Positions 7,176 to 12,393 of a stretch of 12,393 bases of DNA are shown here, piece after piece. Position 1 is the stretch's first letter. Every line of letters starts with the position of its first letter. The notes under the pieces are model-generated. The model was not told where the DNA came from, searched no databases, and saw nothing but the letters and a program-made list of their open reading frames with translations. Source of the stretch: JAERML01 sp035687895 (GTDB lineage: Bacteria > Bacteroidota > Ignavibacteria > UBA10030 > UBA6906); assembly GCA_035687895.1 (NCBI GenBank), contig DASRUE010000256.1, positions 1 to 12,393 of the forward strand. Direction: 5' to 3'. Position numbers and translations under genes: made by a program.

Positions 7176-10100
7176 ATGAAGCGGCTTTCTACTGTTGTAT
7201 TCTTGCTGAGCGCAGTCTTTGTTCTTTCCGCTCAATCAATCTTCGCTCAACTCAGCGGCACGAAAAATATCCCCAGCGATTACCCCACTATCCCCGACCT
7301 TAACACAAAAGATGTGGGTGCTGTGAACGCCAATGTCGTAGCAAATGATCACGCGACGGCTCTCGAAAAAGATTCTCCGATGAAATTGGAGCAAGCCTCT
7401 GCTACCGTCCCGGTTGAATCCCAAGACGCTATGATCATGGCGAAAGGCGGACAGACCACGACGCCCATGACTAAGGCGAAAGGCGAACAGACCGAGACGC
7501 CGGTGACTAAGGGCGAGCAGCACAGCCCTGAGCAGCCGGATGCTGACCGGCCAAATTCTGTTGAAGTTGCCAGTAACTACGTTTTCAGTACGGCGACTAA
7601 TGCCTCGCTCACGGATATGAGCACCGGCACGACGCAACTTGTCGCCGCTAATTCGGACGATGTAGCGTCTGCAGTCAACAATATCGGATTCGATTTCTAT
7701 TTTCAGGGAGCGAGATTTTCGCAATTCTCCGCCAACTCGAACGGCTTGATCCGGCTGGGCGGAACGGCAGTGCAGGGGGCTGCTCCATTCAAGCCACTGG
7801 CGCAAGCTGGCCTATCATTGATTACTCCCTATGGCGCGGATCTGCGCACACACACGACCGGCAAAGTGCACTTCAAAGTCATCGGCTCGGCTCCGAGTCG
7901 GATGCTCGTCGTCGAGTGGTTGAACATGCAGTCAAACTTCAACTCCGGCGGCACTGTCGACCTGAACTTTCAGGCACGGCTGTCCGAGACGACGGGCGTG
8001 ATCGCGTTCGTCTACGGCAGCATGACCATGAGCACCCTCGGCGCGGCCGACGCCAACTCGAGAGATCCAAATATTGGTTTCTCTTCAAGCAACACTGCCG
8101 GCACCGTCGGCTCGATTGCTGCGCCGCAGAGTGGAGTCCCCGCACCCAGCTACGACGGCTCCTCGGCCACCGCGACCGCGAATCTCTACACGGCTGGAGC
8201 GATCACCGTGCTTACTTCGGCGAGCCAGGGCTCGCGACGGATTTTCACGCTGACTCCGCCAACACCTACAGCGCCCACTACCCTTTCATTCACCACCATC
8301 ACAGCAACCGGAATGACGCTGAACTGGGGGGATTCACCGGACGAAACCCTTTACGGGATCTATCGTTCGACCGACGGCGTCAACTACGTGTTTGACGGGA
8401 CGGCCGCACAGAATGCGACTTCCTACGCTGCAACTTTACTAGTACCAGGCACAACATATTTCTGGCAGGTGTTTGCCGTTTCCGAAGGCGCCTTGAGCAC
8501 CGCATTATCAGGGAGTCAGGCAACTGTTCCCCCTGGAAACATTACTTCCGCGGCAAGCGGCAACTGGGATGCCCCGGCCACGTGGGGGGGCAGCGTTCCC
8601 ACCGCGATTGACAACGTAACGATCGCCAACGGACACACGGTAACTATTAATTCAAGCAATGCCTTGAATCTTACGGTGCAGAGTGGCGGCATTCTTCAGT
8701 TTGAAGCAACAACGGCAAGGACCTTGAACGTGGGCCAGGCAGTAACGATCGACGCTGGCGGAACGTTTCAATCCAACTCCACCGGGACGCAGACGGGACA
8801 CGTTCTCTCTGTGGGGACAAATTTGACCAACAACGGGACGCTCGACTTTAGTACCAATGCCAATACAGCCGGAGCGGGGATCACTTTCATCGGCGGGGCC
8901 AACAACACTTTCAGTGGTACGGGCGCAACGACTGATATCAGGGGCATCACCCTCAACAAGGGCACGTCCAATGCCAACATCCTGGAAATCACCACTTCGA
9001 ATCTGACGGTGCGAGGCGTGAATACAGACGCCGCCGGATTCCTGACGCTGACCAACGGCACTTTGAAGATCTCCAGCACGTTCACGATGACGAATCGTGT
9101 ATTTACAAGTGCGACTTATGTCATCCCGGCAACCGGCGGTATCTGGCTCAACAATCCGAACTTTACCGTCGTCGGACAAGCGGGCGGCACGACGACCTCG
9201 AACAACGGCCTGTTTAGAGTTTCGCAGGGCATCTACAATATCGGCGTCGGCGTAGCCGATGGAATGGGCGGCGGTGCTGGCGCGGTATTCAATATTGATG
9301 GCGGTACTGTCAATGCTTCCGGACGAATTGATCCGCAAAGCGCGGTCAGCTACACGCAGTCTGCCGGCACAGTCAATGTTGGTATCGTCGGCAACACCCG
9401 CAGCAACTTCGGCTCGTTCGAGTTGTTTAGCTCTTCCTCATCATTCACCATGAGCGGCGGCGCTATCAATCTTGTTAATGCCACCGTAGCCGCAACACCG
9501 GTTGATTACCGTGTTCTCAGCGGCACGGTTAACTTCTCCGGCGGAACTCTGAATGTTGGCACGGCGGCGACTGCGACCAACTTCAATTTCAGAATCTCAG
9601 GCAGCCCACCCAATCTGATCATTGACAACACGACCAACAACAAGACAGCCACCTTTATCGCGCAGACCTTGATCCGCGGAACAGTCCTCGTCAATACAGG
9701 CACGACCTACAGCTTGAACGGCTTCCTCGTGTCGACGTCAGGCGCGACATTTACCAACAACGGAACTGTCACGGGCACGACTGCCGGCAGCCGAATGTAC
9801 TGGGGTGGCACCGTGGCTCAAACCTACACGGGAACTGGAACGGTCACTCCTGTGCTGGTCAGTTTTGATGTCGACAATCCGCTTGGCGTAACGATTGATC
9901 CGGCAGTTACTAACATCGTAACGAGGCGCATCATTCTGTTCAGTGGCGGCGTGACCAATACCAACAAGCTCACGCTCGGCAATGCGGATGCGACTGTCAG
10001 CGTGATTCAGATTGGTAACACGACCACGCCAACGGCGGCTGGAACCTTCGACGTGCCGCCGATCTTCAATCTCGGCACGGGCGGACAGACTATCTCTTAC

Positions 10101-11396
10101 CTGAGAACGACTACTGCGCGCACGACCGGGCCGGAAGTCAATCCGACTCGCACATTCGTTGCCATGACGTATGACGACGACGATGCAACCCACGCTCTGA
10201 CGATTGTGGGCGGCGACCTGACAGTCGGGACCACGTTGACTCTCACCAACGGTAACATCAACACCGCAGCTAACACCTTGACTGTCGGAACGAGCGTAAC
10301 AACGCTCGGCTCGGTGGTTCGAACGAACGGAAGAGTGGTTGGAAACCTGAAGCGATGGATTGCCGTAACATCAACCACCGTCCTCTTCTCCATTGGTACT
10401 GCAACGAATTATCGTCCGGCCAACATCACCTACACCGCCGCTCCTTCAGCAGGCGGAACGCTGTTGGGGTTCTTTACCGCTTCCAACCCCGGCACGAATG
10501 GTCTGCCGTTGAATGACGGGGGAACAAGCATCATCAACGCGGGTGGCGATGGATTCTGGACGCTCACTGCCGGCGATGGACTCACCGGCGGAACATATAC
10601 GTTGAACTTGACAGCAGATGCATTTGGCAACGTCTCCGATTTCACAACGTTGCGTATCTTGAAGCGTGTTGATGCTGTCAGCGCCTGGACACTGGATGGA
10701 ACGCACGTAACAGGAACAGGAACAAATGCGACGCCCGTTGTCAACAGAAGCGGTATGAGTGGTTTCTCACAGTTCGGCATTGGCGGAGCGTCCGATAACC
10801 CTCTTCCCATTCAGCTTGCGTACTTAAATGCTATTCTGAACAACAATGGCCTGGTGAACGTACGGTGGGGAACGGTTTCAGAAATCAACAACTACGGCTT
10901 TGAAGTGCAGAAATCTCAGAGTATCACCGAGAATTTTGCAACGATCCCGAATAGCTTTGTGGCCGGCCACGGTACCACGAACGAGCCTCAGCAATACGCA
11001 TTTGTCGACAACACAACGCAGAGTGGCAGCTGGTACTATCGCCTGAAGCAAATTGATCTGGACGGCACTGTGAATTACACAGAACCTGTCCATGTTGATG
11101 TTCTGACGGGTGTTCCGGAACCGGCGCCCAGAGAATTCGCTTTGAAGCAAAACTACCCAAACCCCTTTAATCCAGAAACAATCGTCAAGTTCTCTGTAGA
11201 AAATACTGCACGTGCGACTCTTGAGGTTTACAACGTTCTTGGGCAGAAAGTGGCGACACTTTTTGACGGGATTGCTGAAGCGGGTCAGTACTATAAAATC
11301 CGCCTAAACGGAACAAGCCTCGCAAGCGGCATGTACATCTATCGCCTGCAAAGCGGGACCCGCACGGATGTTAAGAAAATGATACTAATGAAGTAG
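7176..11396 (+). CDS. Large T9SS-exported multidomain surface protein
   Basis: The protein has 1406 residues. Residues 1-25 are a signal peptide (MKRLSTVVFLLSAVFVLSAQ). Residues about 26-125 form a low-complexity linker rich in Thr, Lys, Gln and Pro, with two 12-residue repeats (AKGGQTTTPMTK, AKGEQTETPVTK). Residues about 128-360 look like the concanavalin-like domain common in T9SS proteins (IGFDFYFQGARF, SANSNGLIRLGG). Residues about 363-453 form a fibronectin type III domain (MTLNWGDSPDETLYGIYRS; TYFWQVFAV). From about 454 a G8-like start (SGNWDAPATWGG, VTIANGHTVTI) opens a long repetitive beta-strand region, probably a beta-helix, running to about 1100. A segment starting NPLPIQLAYLNA precedes the C-terminal sorting domain (QNYPNPFNPETIVKF, Pro1328 onward; ends MKKMILMK-like). 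No catalytic motif was recognised. Adhesion or surface coating is a plausible role. It has its own promoter and terminator and is not clearly linked to the arsenosugar block. Confidence 0.88.
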   Translation: MKRLSTVVFLLSAVFVLSAQSIFAQLSGTKNIPSDYPTIPDLNTKDVGAVNANVVANDHATALEKDSPMKLEQASATVPVESQDAMIMAKGGQTTTPMTKAKGEQTETPVTKGEQHSPEQPDADRPNSVEVASNYVFSTATNASLTDMSTGTTQLVAANSDDVASAVNNIGFDFYFQGARFSQFSANSNGLIRLGGTAVQGAAPFKPLAQAGLSLITPYGADLRTHTTGKVHFKVIGSAPSRMLVVEWLNMQSNFNSGGTVDLNFQARLSETTGVIAFVYGSMTMSTLGAADANSRDPNIGFSSSNTAGTVGSIAAPQSGVPAPSYDGSSATATANLYTAGAITVLTSASQGSRRIFTLTPPTPTAPTTLSFTTITATGMTLNWGDSPDETLYGIYRSTDGVNYVFDGTAAQNATSYAATLLVPGTTYFWQVFAVSEGALSTALSGSQATVPPGNITSAASGNWDAPATWGGSVPTAIDNVTIANGHTVTINSSNALNLTVQSGGILQFEATTARTLNVGQAVTIDAGGTFQSNSTGTQTGHVLSVGTNLTNNGTLDFSTNANTAGAGITFIGGANNTFSGTGATTDIRGITLNKGTSNANILEITTSNLTVRGVNTDAAGFLTLTNGTLKISSTFTMTNRVFTSATYVIPATGGIWLNNPNFTVVGQAGGTTTSNNGLFRVSQGIYNIGVGVADGMGGGAGAVFNIDGGTVNASGRIDPQSAVSYTQSAGTVNVGIVGNTRSNFGSFELFSSSSSFTMSGGAINLVNATVAATPVDYRVLSGTVNFSGGTLNVGTAATATNFNFRISGSPPNLIIDNTTNNKTATFIAQTLIRGTVLVNTGTTYSLNGFLVSTSGATFTNNGTVTGTTAGSRMYWGGTVAQTYTGTGTVTPVLVSFDVDNPLGVTIDPAVTNIVTRRIILFSGGVTNTNKLTLGNADATVSVIQIGNTTTPTAAGTFDVPPIFNLGTGGQTISYLRTTTARTTGPEVNPTRTFVAMTYDDDDATHALTIVGGDLTVGTTLTLTNGNINTAANTLTVGTSVTTLGSVVRTNGRVVGNLKRWIAVTSTTVLFSIGTATNYRPANITYTAAPSAGGTLLGFFTASNPGTNGLPLNDGGTSIINAGGDGFWTLTAGDGLTGGTYTLNLTADAFGNVSDFTTLRILKRVDAVSAWTLDGTHVTGTGTNATPVVNRSGMSGFSQFGIGGASDNPLPIQLAYLNAILNNNGLVNVRWGTVSEINNYGFEVQKSQSITENFATIPNSFVAGHGTTNEPQQYAFVDNTTQSGSWYYRLKQIDLDGTVNYTEPVHVDVLTGVPEPAPREFALKQNYPNPFNPETIVKFSVENTARATLEVYNVLGQKVATLFDGIAEAGQYYKIRLNGTSLASGMYIYRLQSGTRTDVKKMILMK
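7440..7520 (+). repeat. 36-bp in-frame tandem repeat (2.25 copies)
   Basis: Copies lie at 7440-7475 and 7476-7511, with a partial third copy at 7512-7520. The two full copies differ at only a few positions and encode 12-residue units of the linker just behind the signal peptide. This is the kind of repeat that varies in copy number by slippage. Confidence 0.8.
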
Positions 11397-11411
11397 TGCC
11401 AAATGGCACTA
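11394..11411 (+). other. Stop-codon hairpin
   Basis: TAGTGCC (11394-11400), loop AAAT and GGCACTA (11405-11411) form a perfect 7-bp stem that includes the stop codon of the large gene. It has no T-tract, so it is not itself a classical terminator; it may protect the transcript's 3' end. Confidence 0.45.
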
Positions 11412-11444
11412 TTGTAAGTAGACGGATCCTCTTCGAATAATGAG

Positions 11445-11480
11445 AAAGGCGCTCGCAGTTTTTGCGGCGCCTTTTCGTTT
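11445..11480 (+). terminator. Rho-independent terminator of the large surface-protein gene
   Basis: AAAGGCGC (11445-11452) pairs with GCGCCTTT (11467-11474). An inner CGCA/TGCG extension closes a GTTTT loop, with one bulged T, and the stem is followed by TCGTTT. The stem is GC-rich and about 12 bp long. It lies 48 nt after the stop codon. On the opposite strand the stem is followed by a weaker T-rich stretch, so it could also stop transcription coming from the minus-strand gcvH remnant. Confidence 0.85.
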
Positions 11481-11489
11481 CTCCTGTTC

Positions 11490-11745
11490 TTAGGAAGATT
11501 TGTATGACTGCCCTCTCGGGGGTTGCTTACCGATCAACGCCTTATACCCGGCAACATCTAACGACCCCGAAACCTCGGAAGCATTCGAGAGTTTTATCCT
11601 CACCATCCATCCGACGTTGTGAGGATCTTTGTTTACCCGTCTCGGGAGTTTTCTCAAGTTCCTTGTTGATCTCTGCAACTGAACCCGAAACGGGTGCATA
11701 CAAATCTGATACAGCTTTCACAGCCTCAATCGTGCCGAACGAATC
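11490..11745 (-). pseudogene. gcvH: Glycine cleavage H protein, 3' fragment with frameshift
   Basis: Read on the minus strand from 11745, the DNA encodes DSFGTIEAVKAVSDLYAPVS, then GSVAEINKELEKTPE: the lipoyl-domain core of GcvH, with the lipoylation lysine codon at 11718-11716. At the CCC run 11636-11638 one extra base shifts the frame; the following frame continues as VNKDPHNVGWMVRIKLSNAS and ends at the stop 11492-11490. Removing one base restores a continuous H-protein C-terminus with no missing residues. The N-terminal half of the family (about 60 residues, including the start) is absent: homology stops abruptly at 11745/11746, where a plus-strand T9SS fragment begins. GcvH normally shuttles the aminomethyl group in the glycine cleavage system; this copy cannot do so. 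The single-base shift could also be a sequencing error, but the truncation could not. Confidence 0.88.
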
Positions 11746-11856
11746 GTGCTGCATCAAAACCATCCCAACCCGTTCAACCCGGCAACGAGTATTCACTTCT
11801 CCGTTGCATCGTATGAATATGTTCATCTTGAGATTTATGATATTCTCGGACGAAAG
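11746..11856 (+). pseudogene. Orphan T9SS sorting-domain fragment
   Basis: The 37 codons from 11746 encode VLHQNHPNPFNPATSIHF, then SVASYEYVHLEIYDILGRK: the first half of a T9SS C-terminal sorting domain, with the PNPFNP motif. After GRK the frame continues into unrelated sequence where the domain should continue (usually VATL and onward). Upstream, an in-frame stop at 11707 lies within the antisense of gcvH, so no gene body precedes it. It is therefore a remnant of a once longer exported protein. The fragment shares 26 of 28 bases with the sorting-domain DNA of the esterase gene (6714-6741 against 11753-11780). Confidence 0.85.
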
Positions 11857-11859
11857 CTG

Positions 11860-12003
11860 CCAGCGTGTCGAATCTTGTGCATTGCTTGTCATCTGACAGA
11901 CATAAACGGCAGCCACACAAAAAAGCAACGAATGACCGTGACGGCGGATGATTTGCTTGTAGGTCTCACTGGGTGTACCCGATTCTGTGCTCGCGTAGCC
12001 CGA
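11860..12003 (-). pseudogene. Possible minus-strand signal-peptide fragment
   Basis: After an in-frame stop at 12006-12004, the minus strand reads open through IIRRHGHSLLFCVAAVYVC and MTSNAQDSTRW. This resembles a signal peptide: a basic start, a hydrophobic core and a possible cleavage after SNA. No ATG is placed well (a TTG at 11928 is the first usual alternative), and past about 11860 the frame runs antisense to the T9SS fragment. It may be the N-terminal scrap of a lost secreted protein, or chance. Confidence 0.25.
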
Positions 12004-12136
12004 CTATTGTTCCGCATGTATCTTCTGCTCTAACGTCCATACGCGTTGAAACAAGGTAGGGGTCGGTGTTGACTTCAGCAATACCGCCATAGCGGTATTC
12101 TTTATCTTTGAGTTGAAACTTCGTATCTTCCTCCGG
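11966..12136 (-). pseudogene. Possible minus-strand coding scrap, 56 codons
   Basis: Between stops, the minus strand encodes 56 residues with ordinary protein composition, including KFQLKDKEYRYGGIAEVNTD and PYLVSTRMDVRAEDTCGTIV. The only ATG lies near its middle (residue 33). A GGAGGA-like site at 12133-12128 is not followed by a standard start. It overlaps the preceding scrap in another frame, so a frameshifted single remnant is possible. I do not recognise the family. Confidence 0.25.
12080..12099. repeat. Perfect 8-bp inverted repeat
   Basis: AATACCGC and GCGGTATT are separated by CATA. On the plus strand it is followed by a T-rich CTTTATCTTTG, so it could act as a weak terminator or an operator ahead of the gene at 12168. 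TATCTTTG at 12103-12110 fits the TAnnTTTG -7 pattern of Bacteroidota promoters, but no matching TTTG element is seen at the right distance upstream. Confidence 0.4.
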
Positions 12137-12167
12137 TTATTTCATGACTCTTTGATCCCAACGCTCG

Positions 12168-12393
12168 ATGACAGTTCCCGTTCCAACCGAGGCAGAACTC
12201 CAATTCTACTATTTCGGTTTCTACCGCGCGCTCAAACGATACCGGACCGTAACACTCATCGGCTGGTCCGTTGTGCTGACCGGGTGTGCCAGCGTGCCGC
12301 TGGGATGGAACATCGGGCGCCCGGGCGGTCTGATCGAGCTTACCCTCTCAGGATTCACCATTCTCGCCGGTCTCGCGTTGGTTTGGCAAAGCG
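12168..12393 (+). CDS. Membrane protein, 3'-truncated by the window
   Basis: The frame opens at ATG 12168 (in-frame stop at 12153-12155) and stays open for 75 codons to the window end. A short polar N-terminus (MTVPVPTEAELQFYYFGFYR) is followed by a likely transmembrane helix (TVTLIGWSVVLTGCASVPLG), a short basic loop, and a second hydrophobic segment (LIELTLSGFTILAGLALVWQ). It looks like a small or medium multi-pass membrane protein. No clear ribosome site precedes the ATG. I do not recognise the family, and the missing C-terminus prevents more. Confidence 0.6.
   Translation, partial: MTVPVPTEAELQFYYFGFYRALKRYRTVTLIGWSVVLTGCASVPLGWNIGRPGGLIELTLSGFTILAGLALVWQS

Noticed and set aside
7236..7805. 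189-codon minus-strand open frame inside the large surface-protein gene
   Set aside because: It mirrors the plus-strand coding sequence, including its repeats, and has no family features of its own.
8652..10810. Several minus-strand open frames in the beta-repeat region
   Set aside because: They are shadow frames produced by Thr/Gly/Asn-rich codons of the real gene; their translations are Arg/Val-rich without motifs.
11462..11896. 144-codon plus-strand open frame
   Set aside because: It is antisense to the gcvH remnant, starts inside the terminator and runs out of frame with the T9SS fragment.
11481..12167. Insertion sequence or integron in the debris region
   Set aside because: No transposase or integrase coding, terminal inverted repeats or target duplications could be seen.

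Overview
The window looks like chromosomal DNA from a member of the Bacteroidota/Chlorobiota (FCB) superphylum. Two intact secreted proteins, and one gene remnant, carry the C-terminal sorting domain with the PNPFNP motif that serves type IX secretion (T9SS). That wording is typical of Ignavibacteria, Kapabacteria and related lineages. Base composition is moderate and Shine-Dalgarno sites are good. The phylum-level placement is inference from protein style, not from a marker gene.

Bases 1-5446 form a same-strand gene cluster. In order: the 3' end of an outer-membrane beta-barrel gene, a secreted DUF547 protein, a DPM1-type family 2 glycosyltransferase, a polytopic GT-C type membrane glycosyltransferase, a TIGR04282-type sugar/nucleotide transferase, a small AhpD-like CxxC protein and a radical SAM protein. 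The last three are the hallmark set formerly called 'rSAM/selenodomain-associated' and now linked to arsenosugar biosynthesis (ArsS and partners). Overlaps of 11 nt and 4 nt and a gap of 1 nt point to co-transcription of most of this block. The arsenite methyltransferase ArsM, which should supply the substrate, is not in the window. Pairing a polyprenol-phosphate sugar synthase with a GT-C enzyme in this cluster is the most interesting part: it suggests the product may be glycosylated or lipid-linked on the membrane.

Bases 5504-6982 encode a secreted Fes-like alpha/beta-hydrolase with a T9SS tail, 57 nt after arsS. After a 193-nt gap holding a strong sigma70-like promoter whose -10 lies inside a perfect inverted repeat, bases 7176-11396 encode a 1406-residue T9SS-exported surface protein (signal peptide, repeat linker, lectin-like domain, FN3, long beta-repeat region, sorting domain). 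It is closed by a stop-codon hairpin and a strong intrinsic terminator.

Bases 11481-12167 are a patchwork of gene debris. It holds the 3' half of a glycine-cleavage H protein gene on the minus strand with a one-base frameshift, abutting an orphan T9SS sorting-domain piece on the plus strand, followed by two possible minus-strand coding scraps. A new plus-strand membrane-protein gene starts at 12168 and runs off the window. No rRNA, tRNA, CRISPR array or transposase was seen.
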